Of a stretch of DNA of 64,000 nt, positions 51,577 to 61,025 are shown piece by piece. The stretch is from Streptomyces asoensis. GTDB lineage: Bacteria > Actinomycetota > Actinomycetes > Streptomycetales > Streptomycetaceae. The position numbers and the translations under genes are program-made. Location of the stretch: assembly GCF_013085465.1 (NCBI RefSeq), contig NZ_CP049838.1, positions 3,410,001 through 3,474,000 on the forward strand. The letters are read 5' to 3'. Each line of letters begins with the position of its first letter. Within the stretch, counting starts at the first letter, position 1. The notes beneath the pieces were generated by a model. That model ran no database searches and had not been told where the DNA came from. It saw only the letters and a program-made list of their open reading frames with translations.

Positions 51577-52066
51577 GGGTCTCGACTCCTCGAGGACGCG
51601 GTGGCTGCCCTGACGGCCAGGAACATACCCAGATCGAAGGCTCCTGGGTACGTCCACTCGCGCGTCATGTGCCCGTAACCAACCGTCCGCCAGCGGATCG
51701 AAAGTCAAGGCTTGGCAAGCGCACGGCCGCCGATGTTTTCACTTCTTGAACGCAAGCACCTCCTGAGCGCCTCTCACATGCCCCATATTACGCTCAGATG
51801 AGCACTGTGCGGCACGATTGATTTCGATCGATGAACGATCAATGGGTGGCACTGAGTGCCACCCATTGGAGAAGTGCAGTCGCTCTTGAATCGCTCATCT
51901 GAGCACTGCCCCCCTCAGGGGTGGCGAGAATCACGCTGGAATCAGCCTTGCGCGGACGCCCCGATTTCACGATGCGGACGCACCCGAAGACCCGCCCAGG
52001 GGTGGAAACCTGCTCGTCACACGAGCATCCCGGGGGTTCCCGGGAGTCCCGTCACACGAGCGTCCC
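51577..52066. promoter_or_regulatory. 490-bp ppdK upstream region with nested inverted repeats
   Basis: No gene. Between 51792 and 51908 are: GCTCA-GA-TGAGC followed by ACTG (51792-51807); ATTGAT and ATCAAT arms around a central CGATCG (about 51817-51843); a perfect 13-bp stem with a 3-base loop (arms CAATGGGTGGCAC 51840-51852 and 51856-51868); and GCTCA-TC-TGAGC with ACTG (51893-51908), a second copy of the first element 101 bp away. The stem may end the ROK transcript; the twin GCTCANNTGAGCACTG elements look like operator sites for ppdK. Confidence 0.65.
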
Positions 52067-53290
52067 TCACACGCCGAGCGCCAGCAACCGCTCCTCGGCC
52101 CGCTCCGGCGCGTACAGGTGTTCCACGACCAGCGCACCCGCTCCCACCAGCCCCGCCCGCTCCCCCAGCCGCGAGGTCACCACGTCCAGATGAGCCGTGG
52201 AGCGGGGCAGCGCGCGCTGATAGAGCAACTCGCGCACGCCCGTCAGGAAGGCGGTTCCGGCCAGATCTCCGGCGATCATCAGAACCCCGGGGTTGAGCAG
52301 CGTCACGACGGTCGCCAGTACGTCCCCGACCCGGCGGCCCGCCTCACGGGCCAGCGCGGCCGCCTCCGGATGGCCGGCCGCGAGCAGGTCGCGCACATCC
52401 GATCCCGACGACGCCGGAACCCCCGACTCCGCCAGCCTCCGCGCCACGGCGCCACCGCTGGCGACCGCCGCGAGACAGCCGTAGGAACCGCAGCGGCACA
52501 GCGCCTCCGCACCCACCCGGATGTGCCCGATGTCGCCGGCCCCGCCGTCGATGCCCCGGAAGATCGAGCCGCCGACCACGACCCCCGCGCCTATACCGGT
52601 CGACACCTTGACCAGCACGAACGCCGAGCAGTCGGCGTATCCGGTGCGCTGTTCGCCGTACGCCATGAGGTTCGCGTCGTTGTCGACGAGGACGGGGACC
52701 GTCACCGCGCCTCCGTAGCCGCCCGCGTTCCCGCCCGCCGTCCGTTCGGTGAAGGCGCGGGACAGGCGGCCCCGTATGTCGTAGCCGTCCCAGCCGGGCA
52801 TGATCGGCGGCTGGACGACCCGGCCGGTCTCGCTGTCGACCGGGCCGGGCACGGCGAGTCCGATGCCGCACACCTCGTCCGGCCGGTGGCCCGCCTTCTC
52901 CAGCAGCTCGGCGAACCAGCCGCCCAGCTCGCCGAGCACCGCGTCCGGCCCGTCCTCGATGACCAGCGTGCCGCCGTGCTCGGCCAGGATCTCCCCGGTC
53001 AACGTCAGCACGGCCGCACGCGCGTGCCGCGTGTCCAGGTCCGCCGCCAGGACGACGGCGTGGGCGTCGTCGAACTCCAGGGTGATCGAGGGACGACCAC
53101 CCAGCGGGGAGTCGACCGGGCCGCCGGCCCCCTCGCGCAGCCAGCCGGCGCGGAAGAGGCGGTCCAGACGCTGGCCGACGGTGGCGCGGGAGAGGCCGGT
53201 GGCCTGCTGGAGGGCACCACGTGTCGTCGCCCGTCCCCTGCGCACCAGTTCGAGCAGATCTCCGGCGCTGGCCTGGCCTCGTCCCGTCAT
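52067..53290 (-). CDS. ROK-family transcriptional regulator
   Basis: A 407-residue regulator. The N-terminal winged helix-turn-helix (GRATTRGALQQATGLSRATV) is followed by a sugar-kinase-like ROK domain: VLAADLDTRHARAAVLTLTG, DNDANLMAYGE, GIGAGVVVGGSIFRG, and the zinc motif GHIRV with CRCGSYGCLA. The Asp needed for kinase activity in ROK kinases appears in LVDNDANL. The ATG at 53290 follows GGGGG. Divergent from two glycosidase genes, which it probably controls in response to a sugar. Confidence 0.9.
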   Translation of the reverse strand: MTGRGQASAGDLLELVRRGRATTRGALQQATGLSRATVGQRLDRLFRAGWLREGAGGPVDSPLGGRPSITLEFDDAHAVVLAADLDTRHARAAVLTLTGEILAEHGGTLVIEDGPDAVLGELGGWFAELLEKAGHRPDEVCGIGLAVPGPVDSETGRVVQPPIMPGWDGYDIRGRLSRAFTERTAGGNAGGYGGAVTVPVLVDNDANLMAYGEQRTGYADCSAFVLVKVSTGIGAGVVVGGSIFRGIDGGAGDIGHIRVGAEALCRCGSYGCLAAVASGGAVARRLAESGVPASSGSDVRDLLAAGHPEAAALAREAGRRVGDVLATVVTLLNPGVLMIAGDLAGTAFLTGVRELLYQRALPRSTAHLDVVTSRLGERAGLVGAGALVVEHLYAPERAEERLLALGV

Positions 53291-53410
53291 GCGCACCCCC
53301 TTGTGTTTCTCAAGCCTGCATTACATATTGAGTTTTGCGTGTTAAATAGACGTAACCCTATGGTAGCCACTGCCGAACCGGTCGGCCTTGTCGTCTTCGG
53401 GGAGCCCCGA

Positions 53411-55351
53411 GTGGATCGCACTGCCCAGCTCATCGCCCGCCCGGCGGAGTACGCCGTTGCATACGATCCGGCGGGTCCGCCGGGTCCGCCGCACTTCGGG
53501 GCGCCGGCACCCGGGACTCCGCACCTCGCGGCTCTGCACCGCAGGGCGGCGAACGTGCTGGCGGGCAACTGGACGGGCACGTCGACGGTTCCCTCACCCG
53601 GTCTGTACCCGCACCAGTGGTCCTGGGACTCGGCCTTCATCGCCATCGGCCTGCGGCACGTCTCGCCGCGCCGGGCGCAGACGGAGCTGGAGACGCTGCT
53701 GGACGCCCAGTGGGGCGACGGGCGCATCCCGCACATCGTGTTCAACCCCTCCGTGCCGCTCGACGCGTACTTCCCGAGCCCGGACTTCTGGCGCTCCTCG
53801 ACCGCGGGGCGCGCTGCGGGCGCCCCGCGCACCGTACAGACCTCCGGCATCGTGCAGCCACCGGTGCACGCGCTCGCGGCCTGGCTGGTGCACTGCGCCG
53901 ACCCGGGACTCTCGCGCGCCCGCGGTTTCCTCACCCGGGTGTACCCCCGGCTGGCCGCCTGGCACCGCTATCTGCTGCACCGGCGCGACCTGGGCGGGGG
54001 CGGGCTGGTGTCCGTCGTCCATCCGTGGGAGCAGGGCATGGACAACGCGCCGAGCTGGGACGCGCCGCTCTCCCGGGTCGCCCCGGCCCCGGCCCGCTCC
54101 TTCCGGCGCGCCGACCTCGACCACGGGGCGCCCGAGGACCGTCCGACGGACCTGGACTACGGCCGGTACGTGCGGCTGGCCACGGAGTACCGGGACGGCG
54201 GATACCGCGACGGCGGAGTGCGGGACGCCGGAAACCACGACGGCCGAGTGCAGGACGGCGGACACCGGGACCACCGAGTTCAGGACGGCGGGTACCGCGA
54301 CGGCCGAGTGCAGGACGGCTGGGACGAGGACGGCCTGACGCAGGACGGCGGCTACCGCGCCGGGCGAGTGCAGGACGGCGGACACCGGGACCACCGAGTT
54401 CAGGACGGCGGGTACCGCGACGGCCGAGTGCAGGACGGCTGGGACGAGGACGGCCTGACGCAGGACGGCGGCTACCGCGCCGGGCGAGTGCAGGACGGCG
54501 GACACCGGGACCACCGAGTTCAGGACGGCGGGTACCGCGACGGCCGAGTGCAGGACGGCTGGGACGAGGACGGCCGGAAGCGGGACGGCGGGCACGAGGA
54601 CGGGCCCGGTGCCGGTGGTCATGGCGCCGGAGGCGCGGAGTTCGCCGTCGAGGATCCCGCCTTCAACGCGCTGCTCATCGCCTCCGAGCACGCCCTCGCG
54701 CGCATCGCGTTCGAGCTGGGCGCGACCGGCACGGCCCGGCACGCGCGTGCGGAGCGGCTCACGGCGGCCCTCGTCGAGCGGCTGTGGGACCCGGCGGAGG
54801 GCATGTTCTTCTGCCGTGATCTGCGCGGCGGGGATCCGGACCCGGGCCGGCGCCCGCTCACCGGCGCCCTCGTCCCGGAGCGTGGAGTCTCCGGTCTCGT
54901 CCCCCTCCTTCTGCCCGGCCTGCCGCGCGAGGTGGCCACAGCTCTCGTGCGCACCCTGCGCGGGCCGCACTTCGGCCTGGGCACCACCACCCGCCTCGCG
55001 CCCAGCTACGACCTGCTCGGCGAGGCCTTCGACCCGCACCGCTACTGGCGCGGCCCGGCCTGGTTCAACACGAGCTGGCTGCTCGAGCGGGGCCTCAGGC
55101 TGCACGGCGACCAGGCCGGCGCGGACGCCCTGCGCCGGGCCGTGCTGGACATCGCGGACACCTCGGACTTCGCGGAGTACGTCGACCCGTACACCGGCGA
55201 GGCCTGCGGCGCGACCGGCTTCAGCTGGACCGCCGCGCTCACGCTCGACCTGCTGCACGACGACACCACGTCAGGCACGGGTGTCATGGCCGGCCCGGGA
55301 ATCCCGGCCGGCACGGATATCACGGCTCTCAAGGGAGGGGACCGGGGATGA
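53411..55351 (+). CDS. GH63/MGH1-like (alpha/alpha)6 glycoside hydrolase with repeat insertion
   Basis: A 646-residue enzyme with a six-hairpin toroid fold: LYPHQWSWDSAFIAIGLRHV, WGDGRIPHIVF, VSVVHPWEQGMDNAPSWD and YWRGPAWFNTSWLLERGL are the active-site blocks of mannosylglycerate/alpha-glucosidase I-like hydrolases, with Asp and Glu as likely acid/base. Residues ~260-400 are an Asp/Gly/Arg repeat tract splitting the domain before AEFAVEDPAFNALLIASEHA. GTG 53411 was chosen for GGGGAG upstream; an ATG at 53360 has none. The stop overlaps the next gene. A secreted signal is lacking; acts in the cytoplasm on a small oligosaccharide. Confidence 0.83.
   Translation: MDRTAQLIARPAEYAVAYDPAGPPGPPHFGAPAPGTPHLAALHRRAANVLAGNWTGTSTVPSPGLYPHQWSWDSAFIAIGLRHVSPRRAQTELETLLDAQWGDGRIPHIVFNPSVPLDAYFPSPDFWRSSTAGRAAGAPRTVQTSGIVQPPVHALAAWLVHCADPGLSRARGFLTRVYPRLAAWHRYLLHRRDLGGGGLVSVVHPWEQGMDNAPSWDAPLSRVAPAPARSFRRADLDHGAPEDRPTDLDYGRYVRLATEYRDGGYRDGGVRDAGNHDGRVQDGGHRDHRVQDGGYRDGRVQDGWDEDGLTQDGGYRAGRVQDGGHRDHRVQDGGYRDGRVQDGWDEDGLTQDGGYRAGRVQDGGHRDHRVQDGGYRDGRVQDGWDEDGRKRDGGHEDGPGAGGHGAGGAEFAVEDPAFNALLIASEHALARIAFELGATGTARHARAERLTAALVERLWDPAEGMFFCRDLRGGDPDPGRRPLTGALVPERGVSGLVPLLLPGLPREVATALVRTLRGPHFGLGTTTRLAPSYDLLGEAFDPHRYWRGPAWFNTSWLLERGLRLHGDQAGADALRRAVLDIADTSDFAEYVDPYTGEACGATGFSWTAALTLDLLHDDTTSGTGVMAGPGIPAGTDITALKGGDRG
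54190..54600 (+). repeat. 120-bp tandem repeat (three copies) with 30-bp sub-repeats
   Basis: Copies begin at about 54248, 54368 and 54488; the first two are virtually identical, the third diverges after about 54575. The unit encodes 40 residues built from Q-D-G-G-x-R-D-G-R-V modules. All multiples of three, so the frame is kept. Confidence 0.95.
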
Positions 55352-57297
55352 CGGACCGGCATCATCTGCTCGTGTACGGCGGGACGTTCGCCGCCGTGGG
55401 CGACCGCGGGGACATCAGCGGTGTACGGGGCTCCGGGGTGGCCGACGGGTCCCCCGAGGGGTTGTTCGTCAGGGACGCCCGGCACCTCAGCCGCTGGCAG
55501 CTGACGGTCGACGGCGCCGTACCGGAGGTGCTCTCACCGGTCGCGGACGGGGACACCACGCGGTGCGTGCTCGTCCCGCGCGGCGGCCGCAACGAGCCGC
55601 CGTCCTGCACGCTCTTCCGTGAACAGGCCGTCGGCGACAGCTCGTTCGTGGAGTCGCTGCGGGTCGTCAGCAACCGCCCGGTGCCGACGACGGTCCGCCT
55701 CGCGGTCACCGCCGACGCCGACTTCACCGACCAGTTCGAACTACGCTCCGACCACCGTACGTACGCGAAGACCGGCGTCGTCCGCCGCCGCCAAGTCCTC
55801 GACGACGGCGTGGAGTTCACCTACCGGCGCGGTGAGTGGAAGTCCTGTACGACGGTGACGGCCGAGCCCGTGCCGGACGGCGTCGAGGAGACCGGCACCG
55901 GCGCCCGCCGACTGGTGTGGAAGCTGGAGCTCGAGCCGCACGGCTCCGCCGAGCTGACCCTGCGGGTGATGGCCCGGCCGCACGGCGAGAAGCGGGCCCT
56001 GCGGGTGCCCCGCTCACCGGCCTCGGTCACCGGGCAACTCCTCGCGCAGGAAGGCGAGTTCGTGGAGGGCGTGGCCTTCCCGACCGGCTGGCCCGAGCTG
56101 GCCGCGGCCTGTGCGCGCGGTCTCGCGGACCTGGCCTCGCTCCAGGTCCAGGCGACCGGGCCGGACGGCGAGGAACTGCGCGTCCCGGCGGCGGGCGCCC
56201 CCTGGTTCCTGACCCTGCTGGGCCGTGACGCCCTGCTCACCTCGCTCTTCGCCCTCCCCTACCGGCCCCGCCCGGCCGCCGCCACGCTGCTCGCGCTCGC
56301 CGCGGCCCAGGCCACCGAGACCGGCCCGCGGACGGTGTCCCAGCCCGGCAAGATCGTGCACGAGGTGCGGCACGGCGAACTCGCCCACTTCGAGCAGGTC
56401 CCGTACGGCCGCTACTACGGCTCGGTGGACGCGACCCCGCTGTTCCTCGTCCTCCTCGGCGCGTATGTCGAGCAGACCCGTGACATGACGCTGGCCCGCC
56501 GGCTGGAGCCGCACGCCCGCGCGGCGATCGGCTGGATGCTGGACCACGGCGGGCTCACCTCCCGCGGCTATCTGGTGTACCGGGCCGACCAGGGCGGTCT
56601 GGCCAACCAGAACTGGAAGGACTCCCCCGGCGCCATCTGCTCCGCGGACGGCACCCGCGCGACCGGAGCGGTGCTGGCGGCGGGGGCCCAGGGCTACGCG
56701 TACGACGCGCTGCGCCGCACGGCGTGGGTGGCGCGCACGGTGTGGGAGGACGAGAAGTACGCGGCCCTGCTGGAACAGGCGGCAGCCGACCTGCGGGACC
56801 GGTTCCAGCGGGACTTCTGGATGCGGGAGCGTTCCTTCCCGGCGCTCGCCCTGGACGGCGAGGGCCGCCAGGTCGACGCCCTCGCCTCGGACGCCGGGCA
56901 TCTGCTCTGGTCGGGCCTGCTGGACAAGGAGTACGGGGAGGTCGTCGGCCGGCGGCTGCTCGAACCGGACTTCTTCTCCGGCTGGGGCGTGCGCACCCTG
57001 GCGTCCGGGCAGCCGGCGTACCACCCGCTCTCCTACCACCGCGGTTCGGTCTGGCCGCACGACAACGCGCTGATCACGCTGGGCCTCGCCCGCTACGGCC
57101 TGCACGACGAGGCCCGTACGGTCGCCCATGCGCTGGTCGACGCGGCGACCGCGACCGGACACCGCCTCCCCGAGGTGCTCGCGGGCTACGGCCGTGACAC
57201 CCACGCGGAGCCGGTACCGTACCCGCACGCGTGTGTACGGGAGTCCCGTTCGGCGGCGGCCCCGTTGGCGCTGCTCACGGCGGTCGGGGGCGCGTGA
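55348..57297 (+). CDS. Amylo-alpha-1,6-glucosidase-type (glycogen debranching) glycosidase
   Basis: A 649-residue protein. The N-terminal GDE domain (GLFVRDARHLSRWQLTVDG, LRVVSNRPVPTTVRLAV) is followed by an (alpha/alpha)6 catalytic domain: APWFLTLLGRDALLTSLFALPYRP, YYGSVDATPLFLVLLG, NQNWKDSPGAI and GSVWPHDNALITLGL. Acidic residues in GRDA, VDAT, DSPGA are in the usual active-site places. It releases alpha-1,6-linked glucose or hydrolyses a related oligosaccharide. The ATG overlaps the stop of the preceding GH gene (ATGA). With the divergent ROK repressor it forms a sugar-utilisation module. Confidence 0.9.
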   Translation: MTDRHHLLVYGGTFAAVGDRGDISGVRGSGVADGSPEGLFVRDARHLSRWQLTVDGAVPEVLSPVADGDTTRCVLVPRGGRNEPPSCTLFREQAVGDSSFVESLRVVSNRPVPTTVRLAVTADADFTDQFELRSDHRTYAKTGVVRRRQVLDDGVEFTYRRGEWKSCTTVTAEPVPDGVEETGTGARRLVWKLELEPHGSAELTLRVMARPHGEKRALRVPRSPASVTGQLLAQEGEFVEGVAFPTGWPELAAACARGLADLASLQVQATGPDGEELRVPAAGAPWFLTLLGRDALLTSLFALPYRPRPAAATLLALAAAQATETGPRTVSQPGKIVHEVRHGELAHFEQVPYGRYYGSVDATPLFLVLLGAYVEQTRDMTLARRLEPHARAAIGWMLDHGGLTSRGYLVYRADQGGLANQNWKDSPGAICSADGTRATGAVLAAGAQGYAYDALRRTAWVARTVWEDEKYAALLEQAAADLRDRFQRDFWMRERSFPALALDGEGRQVDALASDAGHLLWSGLLDKEYGEVVGRRLLEPDFFSGWGVRTLASGQPAYHPLSYHRGSVWPHDNALITLGLARYGLHDEARTVAHALVDAATATGHRLPEVLAGYGRDTHAEPVPYPHACVRESRSAAAPLALLTAVGGA

Positions 57298-57450
57298 CCG
57301 GCTGCTTGGCGCGCCGTTTGCGCGGTGTTTGCCGAGCGCTGGCCGAGGGGGGCTGAACGCGAGCCGAGGGCAGCCCGTACGAAACTGTGGCGGATCCGGC
57401 CCCATGCCGGATCCCCCGAACCGCCGGGCTTCGTACGGAAGGACCCTCGG

Positions 57451-59718
57451 GTGCCTGTCACCACTCGCTCATCCCAGCCGCCCACACCGCAAGACCCCGA
57501 GGACAACACCACCGAAGCCGTGGAACCGACGGAGAGCGAGGACCCGGCGCAAACCGGAGAACCGGCACCGCCCAGCGCCCCGGCAAAGGCCGGAGACCCG
57601 GCGAAGACCGGAGAGTTGGCACCGCCCGGAGACCCGGCGAAGACCGGAGACCCGGCGGAGACCGGAGACCCGGCGAAGGCCGGAGACCCGGCGGAGACCG
57701 GAGAACCGGCACCGCCCGGAGACCCTGCGGAGACCGGAGAGCCGGCACCGCCCGGAGAGCCGGCACCGCCCGGAGACCCGGCGAAGGCCGGAGAACCGGC
57801 GGAGACCGGAGACCCGGCGAAGGCCGGAGAACCGGCGGAGACCGGAGAACCGGCACCGCCCGGAGACCCGGCGGACACCGGAGAACCGGCGAAGGCCGAG
57901 GCGTCCGCCGCCGCATCCGAGGGCCCGTCCGGGGCGCCGTCCGGAGTCACTTCCGAAGACCGGTCCGGAGTCACTTCCGAAGACCCGCCCGGAGTCACTT
58001 CCGGCGATGCCTCTTCCGAGTCGGCGCCCCGCGGTCTCCGGGCCCGGGTCGCGCACTGGCGTGCCTGGCGGACCCGGCACCCGCGCGCCGCGCAGGTGCT
58101 GTGGTGGACGGTGACGGTGCTGTCCCTCGTCCTCGTCCTCGGGGCCCTGGTGCTGCCGAACCGGCTCGTCGCCCTCCAGGTCAACCGGTTCACCCGGCTG
58201 CCCGGGGAGGCGATCCTGGGCGCGGCCCTGCTGCTGGCGCTGCCCCGCCGGCCGCGGGTGGTGGTCGCGGCGACGGGCGGTGTGTTCCTCGGGGCGCTGA
58301 CCGTGCTGAACCTGCTCGACATGGGGTTCGTCGAGTACCTGGGCCGCGACTTCGACCTCGTCCTGGACTGGGGCCTGCTGGACGACGCCCAGTCCTACGT
58401 CGCGGACTCGATGGGCCGGGCGACGGCCGTCGGCGCCGCGGTCGGCCTCGTCCTGCTCATCGTCCTGCTGTTCGCGGGCATGGCCATGGCGACGGTCCGG
58501 ATCAGCAACCTGATGGTGCGCAACACCCGGGTGGCGACCCGGGCCACACTGATCGCCGCCACGGTCTGGGTGACCTGCTCCGTCGTGGGCCTTCAGAACG
58601 CCGGGGTGCCCGTCGCCTCCTACCGCACCGCGAACGCGCTCGCCAACGAGGCCAGGCAGGTCCGCGACACCCTCCGGGACGAGGCGGCGTTCGGGAAGGT
58701 GGCCCGCAGCGACACGTTCGGGGCCACCCCGGCCGCTCAGCTCGTGCCGGACCTGCGCGGCAAGGACGTGATCTTCACCTTCATCGAGAGCTACGGCCGC
58801 AGCGCCATCGAGGATCCGGGCATGGCGCCGGGCGTCGACGAGACGCTGGAAACCGGCACCGCGGCCCTGACGAAGGCCGGCTTCAGCGCGAAGAGCGGCT
58901 GGCTGACCTCGGCGACGTACGGCGGCAGCAGCTGGCTCGGCCACTCCACCACCCTGTCCGGCCTGTGGGTCGACAACCAGCAGCGCTACCGCACGGTCAT
59001 GGCCAGCGACCATCTGTCCCTGACCAAGGCGTTCCAGAAGACCGGCGCCTGGGACACGGTCGGCATCATGCCGGGCGTGCAGAAGGGCTGGCCGGAGCAG
59101 GAGTTCTACGGCCTGGACAAGGTCTACAACGCCTTCCAGATGGGCTACCAGGGGCCGAAGTTCAGCTGGTCGACCATGCCCGACCAGTACGCCCTGGAGG
59201 CGTTCCAGCGGCTGGAGCACGGCCGCACCGACCGCGACAAGCCGCTGATGTCGGAGATCATCCTGACCTCAAGCCACCAGCCCTGGGCGCCGATCCCGAA
59301 GATGGTCGGCTGGGACGAGCTCGGCGACGGCTCGGTGTTCAAGGACATCGAGGCGGACGGTGAGAAGGCGTCCGACGTCATCGCCGACTCCGACAGGTCC
59401 AAGAAGGAGTACGGCAAGTCCATCCAGTACTCGGTGACCGCCCTCACCCAGTGGCTGGCGCGCTACGGCACCGACGACACCGTCCTGGTGTTCCTCGGCG
59501 ACCACCAGCCCATCAGCCGGGTCAGCGGCAACAACGCCAGCCGGGACGTGCCGATCTCGATCGTCGCCAAGGACCCGAAGGTCCTCGACAAGATCGCCGC
59601 CTGGAACTGGACGGACGGCCTGAAGCCGGCCCACGACGCCCCGGTGTGGAAGATGAGTTCCTTCCGCGACAGGTTCCTGAAGGCGTACGGCTCGACCCCG
59701 CACCCGTCGTCGGGCTGA
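57451..59718 (+). CDS. Membrane sulfatase-fold protein, LtaS-like
   Basis: A 755-residue protein. Residues 1-~190 are a disordered Pro/Ala/Gly/Glu repeat tract. About five membrane helices follow (from VLWWTVTVLSLVLVLGALVL to TLIAATVWVTCSVVG), then an extracytoplasmic alkaline-phosphatase/sulfatase domain. Metal residues of LtaS have counterparts in IFTFIESYGRS (Glu), SATYGGSSWLG (Thr/Ser nucleophile) and LGDHQP (Asp-His). It may transfer phosphoglycerol or act on another phosphodiester or wall teichoic polymer. GTG 57451 is preceded by GGAAGGA. Monocistronic; starts 154 bp after the glycosidase. Confidence 0.85.
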   Translation: MPVTTRSSQPPTPQDPEDNTTEAVEPTESEDPAQTGEPAPPSAPAKAGDPAKTGELAPPGDPAKTGDPAETGDPAKAGDPAETGEPAPPGDPAETGEPAPPGEPAPPGDPAKAGEPAETGDPAKAGEPAETGEPAPPGDPADTGEPAKAEASAAASEGPSGAPSGVTSEDRSGVTSEDPPGVTSGDASSESAPRGLRARVAHWRAWRTRHPRAAQVLWWTVTVLSLVLVLGALVLPNRLVALQVNRFTRLPGEAILGAALLLALPRRPRVVVAATGGVFLGALTVLNLLDMGFVEYLGRDFDLVLDWGLLDDAQSYVADSMGRATAVGAAVGLVLLIVLLFAGMAMATVRISNLMVRNTRVATRATLIAATVWVTCSVVGLQNAGVPVASYRTANALANEARQVRDTLRDEAAFGKVARSDTFGATPAAQLVPDLRGKDVIFTFIESYGRSAIEDPGMAPGVDETLETGTAALTKAGFSAKSGWLTSATYGGSSWLGHSTTLSGLWVDNQQRYRTVMASDHLSLTKAFQKTGAWDTVGIMPGVQKGWPEQEFYGLDKVYNAFQMGYQGPKFSWSTMPDQYALEAFQRLEHGRTDRDKPLMSEIILTSSHQPWAPIPKMVGWDELGDGSVFKDIEADGEKASDVIADSDRSKKEYGKSIQYSVTALTQWLARYGTDDTVLVFLGDHQPISRVSGNNASRDVPISIVAKDPKVLDKIAAWNWTDGLKPAHDAPVWKMSSFRDRFLKAYGSTPHPSSG
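57541..57900 (+). repeat. 15-bp-based tandem repeat tract in the LtaS-like gene
   Basis: About 24 five-residue units of the forms GDPAK, GDPAE, GEPAE and GEPAP, each 15 bp, in a mosaic order (for example CCGGAGACCCGGCGA in many copies). The frame is kept by any unit change. Cytoplasmic side, before the first helix. Confidence 0.93.
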
Positions 59719-59737
59719 GCGGCCGACGGGCGTCGTG

Positions 59738-60892
59738 TCAGCCGCCGGAGGTGTCCAGTTCCGCGTCCTCGCTGATGCCCGAGCAGTCGTACGGGTCCTT
59801 CAGCCAGCCGTCCGGCAGCACGACCCTGTTGTTGCCGGAGGTGCGGCCCCGGGGGCCGTCGGCGCCGGTGGGCCAGGGCTGGTCGAGGTCCAGTTCGTCG
59901 AGACCGGCCCGGAGTTCGGCGAGCGACGAGGTGATGGCCAGCCGCTTGCGCATCTCGGAACCGACCGCGAAGCCCTTGAGGTACCAGGCGACGTGCTTGC
60001 GGAAGTCGATGACCCCGCGCGGCTCGTCGCCGATCCACTCGCCGAGCAGGGTGGCGTGCCGGACCATGATGTCGGCGACCTCGCGGAGCGAGGGCCTGGC
60101 GATGTCCTCGGTCCGCCCCTCGAAGGCGGCCACGAGGTCGGCGAACAGCCACGGCCGGCCGAGGCAGCCGCGTCCGACGACCACGCCGTCGCAGCCGGTC
60201 TCGCGCACCATGCGCAGCGCGTCCTCGGCCGACCAGATGTCGCCGTTGCCGAGGACGGGGATCTCCGGGACGTGTTCCTTCAGCCGGGCGATCGCCTCCC
60301 AGTCGGCGGTGCCGCCGTAGTGCTGGGCGGCGGTGCGTCCGTGCAGCGCGATCGCGGTGACGCCCTCCTCGACGGCGATCCGGCCGGCGTCGAGGTAGGT
60401 GATGTGGTCGTCGTCGATGCCCTTGCGCATCTTCATCGTCACCGGGAGGTCGCCGGCCCCGCTCACCGCCTCGCGCAGGATCGCGCGCAGCAGATGGCGC
60501 TTGAAGGGGAGCGCGGAGCCGCCGCCCTTGCGGGTCACCTTGGGGACCGGGCAGCCGAAGTTCAGGTCGATGTGGTCGGCGAGGCCCTCCTCCGCGATCA
60601 TGCGGACGGCCTTGCCGACGGTGGCCGGGTCGACGCCGTACAGCTGGATCGAGCGCGGCTTCTCGGTCGCGTCGAAGTGGATCAGCTGCATGGTCTTCTC
60701 GTTGCGCTCGACCAGCGCCCGGGTCGTGATCATCTCGCTCACGAACAGGCCCTTGCCTCCGCTGAACTCCCGGCACAGGGTCCGGAAGGGAGCGTTGGTG
60801 ATCCCGGCCATGGGGGCCAGGACGACCGGCGGGGTGACGGTGTGCGGGCCGATCCGGAGGGTCGCGTTCTTCGTGGGCGCGGTCGTGGGCAT
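59738..60892 (-). CDS. dusB: tRNA-dihydrouridine synthase
   Basis: A 384-residue FMN enzyme reducing uridine in the tRNA D-loop. VVLAPMAGITNAPFR is the N-terminal barrel motif; NFGCPVPKVTRKGGGSAL carries the catalytic Cys and the Lys of the active site; VLGNGDIW and GVVVGRGCLGRPWLF form the FMN phosphate site. A C-terminal helical domain recognises tRNA. ATG 60892; an ATG six codons upstream is possible. Length is usual for actinobacterial DusB-type enzymes. Converges with the LtaS-like gene 19 bp away. Confidence 0.95.
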   Translation of the reverse strand: MPTTAPTKNATLRIGPHTVTPPVVLAPMAGITNAPFRTLCREFSGGKGLFVSEMITTRALVERNEKTMQLIHFDATEKPRSIQLYGVDPATVGKAVRMIAEEGLADHIDLNFGCPVPKVTRKGGGSALPFKRHLLRAILREAVSGAGDLPVTMKMRKGIDDDHITYLDAGRIAVEEGVTAIALHGRTAAQHYGGTADWEAIARLKEHVPEIPVLGNGDIWSAEDALRMVRETGCDGVVVGRGCLGRPWLFADLVAAFEGRTEDIARPSLREVADIMVRHATLLGEWIGDEPRGVIDFRKHVAWYLKGFAVGSEMRKRLAITSSLAELRAGLDELDLDQPWPTGADGPRGRTSGNNRVVLPDGWLKDPYDCSGISEDAELDTSGG

Positions 60893-61025
60893 CCACCCAT
60901 TGTCACGCATCGGACGGCGTGCCCGGCCGCGGGTTCCCGCCCCCGCCCCGCACCCCGCCCCGTGCGCACCCCGCAGCCGCACCACACCCGTCCCGCACCC
61001 CACCGACGGATCGTGTAGCAACCAT

